From Planctomycetaceae bacterium (lineage in GTDB: Bacteria > Planctomycetota > Planctomycetia > Pirellulales > Pirellulaceae): a stretch of 64,000 bases of DNA. Positions 28,142-35,824 of this stretch are shown here, in pieces. Location: the NCBI GenBank assembly GCA_002723275.1, contig PBNZ01000030.1:50828-114827 (forward strand), in the 5' to 3' direction. The notes below the pieces were generated by a model. That model saw only the letters and a list, made by a program, of their open reading frames with translations. It had not been told where the DNA came from and did not search any database. The number at the start of each line of letters is the position of its first letter. The first letter of the stretch is position 1. The translations under genes were made by a program, and so were the position numbers.

Positions 28142-29975
28142 GCTCTTTCTGCGATATGCGCTGCTGTTGTTTTGTTTGGGGTCGATTCTGATCGGTGTTA
28201 ATTCCCAACTGATGGCTGCCCCTCAAGCAGTGGACTCGTTGAGCGAATTGCGTGGCGAACTTCGAGAAGCCGGGAAGTTCTACAAGAACGGTGAGTTTCG
28301 CAAGGCCGCTGAAATCGTTCAGCAAGTTCAACTGGATTTTGAAAAACTTCCCGCTGAGGCCCAAAAAGATCGGCGGCGTTATGCTGCTCTTGCTGAGGTA
28401 TTACGGAAAGCTCGCGCTTTGTTAGAGCTTGAGGGGCTTTCGATTCGAGTGGCGAAGCCGGTAGAAGCTTCCAAACCCGTTGAGCAACGTGCCGCGACAC
28501 AAACGGTTAGCTATGCAGATGATGTCTACCCAAACCTGAAGAAGCGATGCGGCGATTGTCATGTTGACGACCGACAGGGTGGTTTCAGTATGGCGGATTA
28601 CGCCTTACTGATGAGAGGCGGTAAATCGGGCACGGCGATTTTTCGGAAGAATGGGAGCAAAAGCCCGATCGTCGAACGCATTTTGGCCGGGGAGATGCCA
28701 CCCGATGGACCATCTTTTCCCGCTGCTGAATTGCAAACGTTGATCGCCTGGATCGATCAGGGCGCCCGGCTCGATCGAAAGCCAGATCCTGAGCCGACCA
28801 ATCAGGCGATCACGACGAACCGCGATTTGCCGGCGGCCGATGGGGAAGTCAGTTTCGCCCAGCACATCGCTCCGCTTTTCGCGGAACAATGTGTTTCATG
28901 TCATGGAAACAATAATCCGCGCAACGATTTGAGTCTCGCAACCTATGCCCGTATGCAACAAGGGGGGGATGCAGGATCTCTCTGGGAAGCCGGCCAGCCC
29001 AATGCCAGTCTGCTTGTTCGCAAATTAAAAGGACTCGGCGATGGCCAGAGAATGCCACTGAATCGTCCGCCATTGAGTGATGCGCAGATCGCGATGGTGG
29101 AACGGTGGATTCAGGCGGGTGCGACTTTCGATGGGGATGCACCCAACCAGCCCATCCAGGATCTTGCTACGGCAATGCGTTTGAAGACCGCTTCCGCGGA
29201 AGAGCTGAGCGAGGAGCGGCAGGCTTTGGCTCGGAAGTCATGGGGACTTGTCTTTGCTGGGCAAGAGCCCGAGTTTCACGCTTCCGACCATTTTTTGCTC
29301 GTTGGAAATGATGGACAAGAACTGCTCGCCGAGGTAGCCCGTGATGCGGAATCCCTCTTCGACAAAGTTGGTAAGGTGTTTCCGTTGCGATCCGACTCGC
29401 AGGCAGTCAAAGGTCGACTGAGTTTGTTTTTATTGCCTGATTCGTACGACTACCATGAATTTGCTCAAATGGTCGAACAGCGATCCGTCCCGCCGGATTG
29501 GACTGGCCACTGGGCAACACCTGGATTGGACGCCTATCTCGTCACGTTAAGACCGCGAAATGCGGACGATCGCGAACGTTTCGAGACCGATCTTTGTCGC
29601 AGTCTTGTTGGAACACAAATTGAATTGTCTGGGGCCTTTCCCAAGTGGTTCGTGGATGGGACGGTCGAGTTGATCCATGACCGCGTTTTTAAGCGTTCCC
29701 GACGAGGCAGAGATGCGAATCAGCTTCTGACCGAGGCTTTTGCGGGGGTCACTAAGCCAAAGCAGGTCATGGATGGTTCTCTGCCACCGAGTCAGGCAAA
29801 GCTGTTGAGAGCCGATTTTGTCCAGAATCTATTTCGAAAGACCGGGGCTTACCAGGCCGTGATTGAGGAGGTTTCTGCCGGAGCTGACTTCACGGAATCG
29901 GTTGAAAAACAGTATGGAAAGCCGCCAGAAGGCCTGATGGCCCAATGGCTGACCAGCAAAAAAAAGGGCCGGTGA
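28089..29975 (+). CDS. Diheme cytochrome c protein with degenerate peptidase-like C-terminus
   Basis: A ~628-residue secreted protein. An N-terminal hydrophobic segment (about residues 20-38) is followed by a helical region, then two PSCyt1-like cytochrome c domains with heme motifs CGDCH at 154-158 and CVSCH at 268-272. The C-terminal ~220 residues look like a gluzincin MA-type domain: AFPKWFVDGTVELI recalls the substrate-side helix of such peptidases. The place where HExxH would be expected reads DLCRSLVG, so the domain is probably inactive. The ATG at 28089 lies inside the preceding gene; a start at 28035 is also open. Electron transfer to or from a periplasmic partner is inferred from the hemes; CcsBA (51314-55330) would attach them. 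Confidence 0.75.
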   Translation: MFRKSLLPNELPGDTIRKLFLRYALLLFCLGSILIGVNSQLMAAPQAVDSLSELRGELREAGKFYKNGEFRKAAEIVQQVQLDFEKLPAEAQKDRRRYAALAEVLRKARALLELEGLSIRVAKPVEASKPVEQRAATQTVSYADDVYPNLKKRCGDCHVDDRQGGFSMADYALLMRGGKSGTAIFRKNGSKSPIVERILAGEMPPDGPSFPAAELQTLIAWIDQGARLDRKPDPEPTNQAITTNRDLPAADGEVSFAQHIAPLFAEQCVSCHGNNNPRNDLSLATYARMQQGGDAGSLWEAGQPNASLLVRKLKGLGDGQRMPLNRPPLSDAQIAMVERWIQAGATFDGDAPNQPIQDLATAMRLKTASAEELSEERQALARKSWGLVFAGQEPEFHASDHFLLVGNDGQELLAEVARDAESLFDKVGKVFPLRSDSQAVKGRLSLFLLPDSYDYHEFAQMVEQRSVPPDWTGHWATPGLDAYLVTLRPRNADDRERFETDLCRSLVGTQIELSGAFPKWFVDGTVELIHDRVFKRSRRGRDANQLLTEAFAGVTKPKQVMDGSLPPSQAKLLRADFVQNLFRKTGAYQAVIEEVSAGADFTESVEKQYGKPPEGLMAQWLTSKKKGR

Positions 29976-30012
29976 TGATCTGCTTGTTCTGTCCGAAAGG
30001 GAAAAGAGAGGC

Positions 30013-30046
30013 TTGTCTTGCTTCCAACGGCATGCCTGTACATAAT
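30013..30046 (+). promoter_or_regulatory. Predicted promoter of the aromatic leader/DAHP synthase operon
   Basis: TTGCTT (30018-30023) and CATAAT (30041-30046) are 17 bases apart; an alternative -35 TTGTCT is at 30013-30018. Transcription starting six to eight bases after the -10 would begin at 30052-30054, on or next to the leader ATG at 30053. No Shine-Dalgarno sequence precedes that ATG, which agrees with a leaderless transcript. Confidence 0.45.
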
Positions 30047-30052
30047 GTTGGC

Positions 30053-30130
30053 ATGAAACGCTCATGGTTCCGCTACTTTTGGTTTTTCTACTTTACCGGA
30101 CTTTGTCCCGGGGCCGGAGGCATTTCGTAA
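30053..30130 (+). CDS. Aromatic-rich leader peptide of DAHP synthase attenuator
   Basis: A 25-residue peptide directly upstream of the DAHP synthase gene. Residues 5-14 are WFRYFWFFYF: nine of ten aromatic (five Phe, two Tyr, two Trp), encoded at 30065-30094. The end is Gly-rich and the TAA is at 30128-30130. This is the structure of a ribosome-sensing leader, as in the enterobacterial pheA and trp leaders: shortage of charged aromatic tRNAs would stall the ribosome in this run. The in-frame ATG at 30032 is an alternative start. It is followed by competing RNA pairings and a terminator, described separately. The product is probably unimportant in itself; translation of the run is the signal. 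Confidence 0.75.
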   Translation: MKRSWFRYFWFFYFTGLCPGAGGIS

Positions 30131-30193
30131 GGAACCATCCGACAGCAAACTCTCAAAGGCCCTGAGATCCAAGCCAGTTCTCGGGGCTTTTTT
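30096..30193 (+). promoter_or_regulatory. Transcription attenuator (alternative RNA pairings plus terminator)
   Basis: Four segments can be drawn. Segment 1 (CCGGAC, 30096-30101) pairs with the start of segment 2 (GTCCCGGGGCC, 30105-30115). Segment 2 can instead pair with segment 3 (GGCCCTGAGA, 30158-30167), an imperfect helix with one mismatch and a G-U. Segment 3 can pair with segment 4 (TCTCGGGGCT, 30179-30188) to make a terminator ending in six T residues. Segment 1 begins two bases after the last aromatic codon, so a stalled ribosome would mask it and free segment 2 to block the terminator. A ribosome that reaches the stop codon would cover segment 2 and let termination occur. Confidence 0.7.
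30158..30193 (+). terminator. Intrinsic terminator of the attenuator
   Basis: A ten-pair stem with one G-C/T-G wobble and one end wobble (30158-30167 with 30179-30188), an 11-base loop and a T-tract at 30188-30193. It lies 27 bases after the leader stop codon and 76 bases before the DAHP synthase start. Confidence 0.75.
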
Positions 30194-30269
30194 AATTCAC
30201 AATTCTTAATCACAACGCCACCCCACTTTAGGCTCAAAAAATTCCCTCAGCTAAACGGAGTCCGATTCG

Positions 30270-31283
30270 ATGATTGTTGTCATGAAACACGGTGCCCCCC
30301 AGGACCAAGTTGACCATATGGTTTCTCGCGTAGAGGGCTTGGGGCTCAAGGCTCATGTCATCGTCGGGACCGAACGAACGGTGATTGCTGCGATTGGTGA
30401 AAAACGTGAAGAAACGCGCCAATCGTTGGAGAGTGGACCCGGAGTTGCCGAGGTCGTTCCGATTCTCGCGCCCTACAAAGTGGCAAGCGTCGAAGTCAAG
30501 CCCGAGCCAACGGTCGTGAAAGCCGGTAGTTTGACCGTAGGGAAGGGCACCGTGGGAATGATCGCCGGTCCCTGCAGTGTTGAGTCGGAAGAGCAAATCT
30601 TCAAGTCCGCTCATGCGGTAAAGGCTGCTGGGGCGACGGCACTTCGAGGTGGTGCTTTCAAGCCTCGTACTAGCCCTTACAGTTTCCAGGGGATGAAGGA
30701 AGAGGGGCTTAAGTTGCTGGCGGCAGCAAGAGAAGAGACCGGTTTAGCCGTGGTCACCGAGGTGATGTCGACCGACGACGTCGAGTTGGTTGCTGAGTAT
30801 GCCGATGTGTTGCAGATTGGTGCTCGCAACATGCAGAATTATCGTCTTCTCGAAGCGGTTGGTGGTTGCGGTCGTGCCGTGTTACTGAAACGAGGGGCCA
30901 GTGCCACGCTCGATGAACTGCTCTTGGCGGCCGAATACATCCTCAATGAAGGCAATGCAAATGTTATGCTTTGCGAGCGCGGGATTCGTACCTTTGAGTC
31001 GCACACCCGTTTCACACTGCCGCTTGCGACCGTAATCTATCTCCATCAGAAGACTCATCTGCCCATCGTCGTTGATCCTTCTCATGGGACCGGTCACGCA
31101 AATCTGGTCCCCGAAATGGCCGTGGCCAGCGTTGCAGCCGGAGCTGATGGCTTGATTGTCGAAGTGCATCCAGAGCCGGAAAATGCAATGAGTGACGGTT
31201 ATCAATCGCTTACCTTCGACCAATTCGGTGACATGATGGCGCGTTGTCGTCGTGTTGCTGAGGCAGTCGATCGAACGATGTAG
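30270..31283 (+). CDS. aroF: 3-deoxy-7-phosphoheptulonate (DAHP) synthase
   Basis: A 337-residue enzyme joining phosphoenolpyruvate and erythrose 4-phosphate, the first step of the shikimate pathway. Residues 1-68 form the ferredoxin-like regulatory domain typical of the Thermotoga-type DAHP synthase ([10 protein letters not shown]...), which in that enzyme mediates Tyr/Phe inhibition. The barrel follows with the metal-ligand motif AGPCSVES (Cys102), [16 protein letters not shown] and the late VDPSHGTGH. Length matches the Thermotoga form (338 residues). CGGAG lies eight bases before the ATG. The leader upstream suggests control at transcription as well as by feedback. Confidence 0.95.
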   Translation: MIVVMKHGAPQDQVDHMVSRVEGLGLKAHVIVGTERTVIAAIGEKREETRQSLESGPGVAEVVPILAPYKVASVEVKPEPTVVKAGSLTVGKGTVGMIAGPCSVESEEQIFKSAHAVKAAGATALRGGAFKPRTSPYSFQGMKEEGLKLLAAAREETGLAVVTEVMSTDDVELVAEYADVLQIGARNMQNYRLLEAVGGCGRAVLLKRGASATLDELLLAAEYILNEGNANVMLCERGIRTFESHTRFTLPLATVIYLHQKTHLPIVVDPSHGTGHANLVPEMAVASVAAGADGLIVEVHPEPENAMSDGYQSLTFDQFGDMMARCRRVAEAVDRTM

Positions 31284-31564
31284 GCTGCACCGGCTTTCTG
31301 AGATTCGATGATACAACGTTGGAATTGAGCCTCGTCAGGCGGAAGGCGAGGCCCCATGTGTCACGTCAGCGTTGAACGTCGTTTGATCCGCATGATTGGT
31401 TTTGGGCAGGAGCCTCGTCGACGTGGTGGAAGCTTGCCGCTGCATGGCTTTGCGATGGGAGTGCTGGTTCGGTCAACAAAGGTCGGTTCTACAGGCTCTT
31501 GAGAGTGATGAGCCAGCTTTGGTCGCTATTTCTCAATTCATGGCACGCCGTCATAATGCTTAGC

Positions 31565-32997
31565 ATGAATGATGAGCACCGTGTCGGAACTGACCGTGGC
31601 ACTCCTCTGAGTCGTGACATTTCATTCTGGGGAATGTCGATCCTCCAATTCCTTGGTGCTTTCAACGACAACCTATACAAGCAACTCATGCTGCTGCGCG
31701 CGATACCGGTGGGTGTTGCATCTTTGGGGCAGGATCAACAGGATTTGGAAACGATCGTGTTTTCATTGCCGTTCGTTTTGTTTTCTGTTTATGCCGGATT
31801 CTTATCCGATCGTTACAGCAAGAAAACGATCATTGTGATCAGCAAGTTTGCAGAAATCGCTGCAATGGCTTTGGGGTTGCGGCATTTCTGGCCTATGCAA
31901 CGACTGGATATGCCGGCTTGCTGTTTACCCTGTTTTTGATGGGGATCCAAAGTGCGTTTTTTGGACCAGGTAAATATGAGATTCCTCCCGAACTGTTCCG
32001 GCAACGCGAGCTGCCTCACGCCAACGGCATCATTCTGATGCTGACTTTTCTGGCGATCATTTTCGGCATGGTGAGCGCCGGATTCTTGGATACCTGGCTG
32101 ATCAAATGAACTGAACCCTTAGTGACAGGTGCCTCGAAACTCGCGATCGGATCTGCGTTTTGTGTGGGGATCGCGGTGATCGGTACCGTGACGGCTTTGT
32201 TGGTGCGATATGTACCGCCGGCCCAGCCCGATCTAAAGTTCAGTCTCTCGTCGCTTCTCATTCGCTCCGATACGTTCAGAGTTTTGCGTCAAGATCGTCC
32301 CTTGGTTTCGGCCATTCTGGCGTCGAGTATGTTCTGGCTGGTGTCAGGAATTGCGATTCAGGCCGTCAATTCTTTGGGGGTCGTGCAGTTGCAACTGAGT
32401 ACGTTGTTGACGAGCATCATGAATGGTGTCGTCGGCCTGGGGATTGCCGCTGGAGCGATTATCGGCGAACGGCTCTGCAACGCCGGAGGTGATCGTAAGG
32501 TCATTCGCGTCGGGCTCTGGGGCATCGTCATCTGTTTGACGCTCCTATCGATCTCGTGGCCCACAGGAAAGACCGTTGAGATTCCGGTGGAGCCAGCGGC
32601 AGTCGATTCGGGGGGACTGCAACAAGAGCTTCCGCAAAATCAATCGGTATCGCAGTTTGAACATACCGTGTTAACGAAGCATGTACCGACCTATCACTAT
32701 TTGTTGGGATTTCGTGGGGCGCTGATGGTCCTTTCTTCGTTGGCCGTTTCAGCCGATTTTTTTGCGATTCCGCTCCAGGTTTTTATTCAATCCAGGCCGC
32801 CCGATGATCAGAGAGATCGGATGATTGCGGTGATGAATCAGGCTAATTTCGTCGCTATCATGCTGTCCGGTATTGTTTATGGGAATTTTAGCCGCATGAT
32901 CGTTGTCCTGGAGTGGCCACGCAGTCCAGTTTTTGGGTTAATGGCTCTACTCATCCTGCCGTTACTAATGTTCTATCGGCCGACGTTAGAAAGATGA
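31565..32997 (+). pseudogene. Broken MFS transporter (LplT-like) with frameshift and internal stop
   Basis: The pieces together read as one major-facilitator transporter of the lysophospholipid-transporter (LplT) type: ISFWGMSILQFLGAFNDNLYKQL at the start, then DRYSKKTIIVISK, GIQSAFFGPGKYEIPPELF, and two further membrane regions to 32997. The first frame ends soon after a four-G run (31873-31876), where one missing base would restore the frame (GTT-GCG-GCA, V-A-A). A second lesion is the TGA at 32107-32109, after which the same frame continues without stop. Around this stop a neighbouring frame reads more like the family (GYLADQMN), so more than one indel is possible. It may be a decayed gene or sequencing error. 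The start is likely ATG 31565. Confidence 0.72.
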
Positions 32998-33034
32998 GTT
33001 TGAGGTTTCTTTTTTAAGGGAGAATGTGGATTCA

Positions 33035-33643
33035 ATGTTGGGAGCGACGTTAAATCAGGCGGATTATATTTCACGTCTTAAGGACGAACTCGATCGTATT
33101 GACCCAGCAGCCATGCAGCGTTGGTCTGACTTACTGTACGAAGCCTGGGAGCATGGTCGGTTTGTTTATGTTTTTGGAAATGGGGGTTCAGCAACCTCTG
33201 CAACTCATTTCTGCGAGGATTTGGGGAAGAGCAGTTTGCGCGAAAGTGATCTTCAGGATGAGTCCAAGAAACGTTTGAAGATCATGAGCCTCACCGACAA
33301 TGTGGGTTGGATGTTGGCCGTTGGGAATGACGTTGGCTATGAAGATATTTTCGCTCAACAATTAATGAATTACGGTCAGGCGGGTGATTTGGTACTGGCC
33401 ATTAGCGGCTCGGGTAACAGTCCAAACATTGTGAAAGCAGTTGATTGGGCGAATCGTCATGGCCTTATGACCTTTGGCATCTCAGGCTTCAACGGTGGAA
33501 AGTTGAAGGAGATGCAAACGGACGGCATTCACGTGGAATTGAATGATATGGGGATGGTTGAGAGCATTCATCTTTGTCTGTTCCATTGGGTACTCAACGA
33601 TGTATTTGCTCGTATCAATCATGAGGGTCGGTACGCAAAATGA
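33035..33643 (+). CDS. SIS-domain sugar-phosphate isomerase, GmhA-like
   Basis: A ~202-residue SIS protein of the phosphoheptose isomerase (GmhA/DiaA) type. The phosphosugar-binding FVFGNGGSATSATHFCEDLGK and the later AISGSGNSPNIVKA loop are clear, and the C-terminal HLCLFHWVLNDVF recalls the GmhA active-site region. GmhA converts sedoheptulose 7-phosphate to a heptose 7-phosphate for lipopolysaccharide or S-layer sugars. AAGGGAG at 33016-33022 serves either the ATG at 33035 or an in-frame GTG at 33026. The gene overlaps the following ROK kinase by four bases (ATGA), so the two products are made together and probably share a sugar pathway. Confidence 0.83.
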   Translation: MLGATLNQADYISRLKDELDRIDPAAMQRWSDLLYEAWEHGRFVYVFGNGGSATSATHFCEDLGKSSLRESDLQDESKKRLKIMSLTDNVGWMLAVGNDVGYEDIFAQQLMNYGQAGDLVLAISGSGNSPNIVKAVDWANRHGLMTFGISGFNGGKLKEMQTDGIHVELNDMGMVESIHLCLFHWVLNDVFARINHEGRYAK

Positions 33644-34587
33644 TTCTGGGCATTGAGATCGGCGGCACGAAGTTGCAGTTGGGGATCGCTCCAAGTGACT
33701 CCGACAGCAAAACTCTGGTGACCTTAGAACGCGCGACCATCGACCGTGCGCTGGGTGCTGAAGGGATTCTGCAGCAAATCAAGGAAATCGCGCCTTCACT
33801 GATTTCAATCCATCGTGTGCGGCAGATCGGAATTGGGTTCGGTGGACCTGTCGATGGGGCACACAACCGAGTGATCACCAGCCACCAAGTGCACGGCTGG
33901 GATGACGTTCCCTTGGGAGATTGGTGTCTGCGTGAGTTGGGCCTTCCCGTGACGATGGGCAACGATTGCAACGTGGCGGCCCTCGCAGAAGCTGTCCATG
34001 GTGCTGGTGAAGGAGCGGGTCGAGTTTTCTACGTTACGATTGGTACCGGCATTGGCGGTGGGCTCGTCGTCGATGGCAGGATTGACGGAGAATCGTGTCC
34101 GGCGATTGCTGAGATCGGCCACCTGCGTCCTGGACTCGATGCCAGGGATCCTCAACAAACGGTTGAATCCTTCGCCAGTGGATTGGGGATCGAAAGTCGA
34201 GCTCGAGATTTATTAGCCTCCGGCCGTGAAGTGAGTGGCGTCGATGAATTGCGAACGCTCGATCCGTTGTCTGCAGAAACTGTGATTCAGGCGGCTCTCG
34301 CAGGCAATGCCGCCTCGCTCGAAATCTTTGACCAGGCAACGCTAACCTTGGGTTGGGCGATTGCCCAAGTATTGACGATCGCAGCACCCCAGCGAGTGGT
34401 GATTGGTGGAGGTGTTTCTTTGGTGGGTGAGCCACTTTTCCAGCGGCTTCGTGAAACGGTTGGAACGTTCGTCTTTCCGCCGCTCGCGAATGACTTCGAG
34501 TTGGTACCGGCCTCATTGGGTGAAGAAACCGTGGTGGTTGGCGCGGTCGAGTTGGCTCGAACTCACGGAGTTCCGTCGGTTGCCTGA
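33640..34587 (+). CDS. ROK-family sugar kinase
   Basis: A 315-residue ROK protein, the size of glucokinase or N-acetylmannosamine kinase. The phosphate loop IGIEIGGTKLQLG-type motif lies at residues 4-15 and GNDCNVAALAE carries the catalytic Asp; VTIGTGIGGGLVVDG follows. The zinc motif CxCGxxGCxE usually seen after GH is missing: the segment reads GHLRPGLDARDPQQTVESFASG. The Rossmann-like C-terminal half is otherwise intact. It is translationally coupled to the SIS isomerase, so phosphorylation of the same or a related sugar is likely. The ATG at 33640 forms the overlap. Confidence 0.85.
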   Translation: MILGIEIGGTKLQLGIAPSDSDSKTLVTLERATIDRALGAEGILQQIKEIAPSLISIHRVRQIGIGFGGPVDGAHNRVITSHQVHGWDDVPLGDWCLRELGLPVTMGNDCNVAALAEAVHGAGEGAGRVFYVTIGTGIGGGLVVDGRIDGESCPAIAEIGHLRPGLDARDPQQTVESFASGLGIESRARDLLASGREVSGVDELRTLDPLSAETVIQAALAGNAASLEIFDQATLTLGWAIAQVLTIAAPQRVVIGGGVSLVGEPLFQRLRETVGTFVFPPLANDFELVPASLGEETVVVGAVELARTHGVPSVA

Positions 34588-34943
34588 CGCTTGAGTTGTT
34601 CAATCACCTCCGGCAGTGGATATTCGAGGATCGAGAGGTCGCTGCCGGAGATTTCTCGCAAACGCTGGAACCCACGGGTCACCAGAAGCTCACGCTCCTT
34701 CACAAAGTCAGCATCGAGATTCCGTTTGTCAAAGTCGCCATCGACCTGCACCGGTGTGAATTCGGGATCGACAATGAATTGAGCAATAACAGGGTTGCAG
34801 CGGATATGGCGCTCGGCAGTGGTGTGCAAGAGTTCAGGATCTAATTCGCCAATGACGTACTGCAGGTAGAGCTGGCTGTCTGTGACCTGAGCCACGTCCT
34901 CACCACAAACATCGCAAAGATATCCCTCGTCGCATTTCGCCAT
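34563..34943 (-). CDS. Conserved hypothetical protein with CxxC pair
   Basis: A 126-residue protein, not recognised as a named family. It begins with a Cys-rich segment (CDEGYLCDVCGED), which looks like half of a zinc site, then a soluble alpha/beta-type body with another Cys (HIRCNPV) and no membrane helix. It lies 34 bases after dapB on the same strand and may be the last gene of the thrC-dapB operon. Its end overlaps the end of the ROK kinase gene by 25 bases on the opposite strand. The balanced soluble composition and operon position support a real gene. Confidence 0.65.
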   Translation of the reverse strand: MAKCDEGYLCDVCGEDVAQVTDSQLYLQYVIGELDPELLHTTAERHIRCNPVIAQFIVDPEFTPVQVDGDFDKRNLDADFVKERELLVTRGFQRLREISGSDLSILEYPLPEVIEQLKRQATDGTP

Positions 34944-34977
34944 CGGATCGCCGTAAGCAATGAGGCAGGATCAGAAA

Positions 34978-35784
34978 TCACAGCCCGAGGACATCGTACA
35001 TGGAATACATTCCAGGAGAGCGAAAAGCGACAAACTTGGCCGCCTCTAAAGCTCCCAACGCATACGAATCGCGATTGGTTGCCTTGACGGTAAGCTCGAC
35101 CGTTTCTCCGATTAAGCCAAACACGATTGTGTGCTCGCCTGGATTGTCACCTGTTCGTAAGGCGTGGTAGCCAATCTCGTTTTGGGGTCGTTGCCCCGGA
35201 CGTCCTTCACGACCGTGGACGTGTTCTGTTTGTTCCATCTCTCCGGCGATTAACTCGCCAAATTTCAAGGCCGTACCGCTCGGGGCGTCTTCCTTGAAAC
35301 GATGGTGACGTTCAATGATTTCGACGTCTGCCCCCGGTCCATAGTCTTTCAGTTTTTCCGCTGCGATCGTTGCCAGTTTCATGGTGAGGTTCACGGCGAG
35401 GCTCATGTTCGGCGCTCGAACAATGGCGATCTGTTGGGATGCCTCGTCGATTCGACGTCCTGTCTCTTCGGGGAAACCGGTGGTCGCGAGTACCAAAGGG
35501 ATTTTTCGTTCCACGCATTGAGCGAGAATGCCATCGACTGCTTCTGCACTGGAAAAATCGATGACCGCATCGACGTCTGCTGGCAGCTCCGCGGAGATGG
35601 GGAGATTGATCGCGCCCACTCCAGCCAGTGCCCCAGCGTCTTCACCGATGGCCGGATGGGAAGCAGCGTCGACGGCGCCGGTGAGTTGCATTGCCGTATC
35701 TTCTGATCCCAGAGCGATCAGACGTCGCCCCATGCGACCCGCTGCTCCATGGATCACTATTCTCGGTCGTTCCGTCTGATTCAT
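34978..35784 (-). CDS. dapB: 4-hydroxy-tetrahydrodipicolinate reductase
   Basis: A 268-residue enzyme of lysine and meso-diaminopimelate synthesis; it reduces the product of DapA with NAD(P)H. The cofactor loop GAAGRMG is at residues 13-19, DFSSAEAV at about 76-83, and the catalytic region ERHHRFKEDAPSGTA includes His160, His161 and Lys164. The ATG at 35784 follows GGAGAGGAAG; the frame continues upstream to 35859 but that overlaps thrC and adds nothing conserved. It is 40 bases downstream of thrC, which also draws on aspartate. Confidence 0.96.
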   Translation of the reverse strand: MNQTERPRIVIHGAAGRMGRRLIALGSEDTAMQLTGAVDAASHPAIGEDAGALAGVGAINLPISAELPADVDAVIDFSSAEAVDGILAQCVERKIPLVLATTGFPEETGRRIDEASQQIAIVRAPNMSLAVNLTMKLATIAAEKLKDYGPGADVEIIERHHRFKEDAPSGTALKFGELIAGEMEQTEHVHGREGRPGQRPQNEIGYHALRTGDNPGEHTIVFGLIGETVELTVKATNRDSYALGALEAAKFVAFRSPGMYSMYDVLGL

Positions 35785-35824
35785 GCTTCCTCTCCATGTC
35801 AAGCTGCAAGATGTTTTCGATACT

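Noticed and set aside
29945..30130. Longer protein reading through the aromatic leader from the preceding gene's end
   Set aside because: The frame is open upstream, but that part overlaps the preceding coding sequence and lacks a start signal; the aromatic run with the terminator is better explained as a short leader.
31328..31353. GCCTCG/CGAGGC hairpin after DAHP synthase
   Set aside because: A stem can be drawn, but there is no T-tract and the loop is long, so I could not support it as a terminator.
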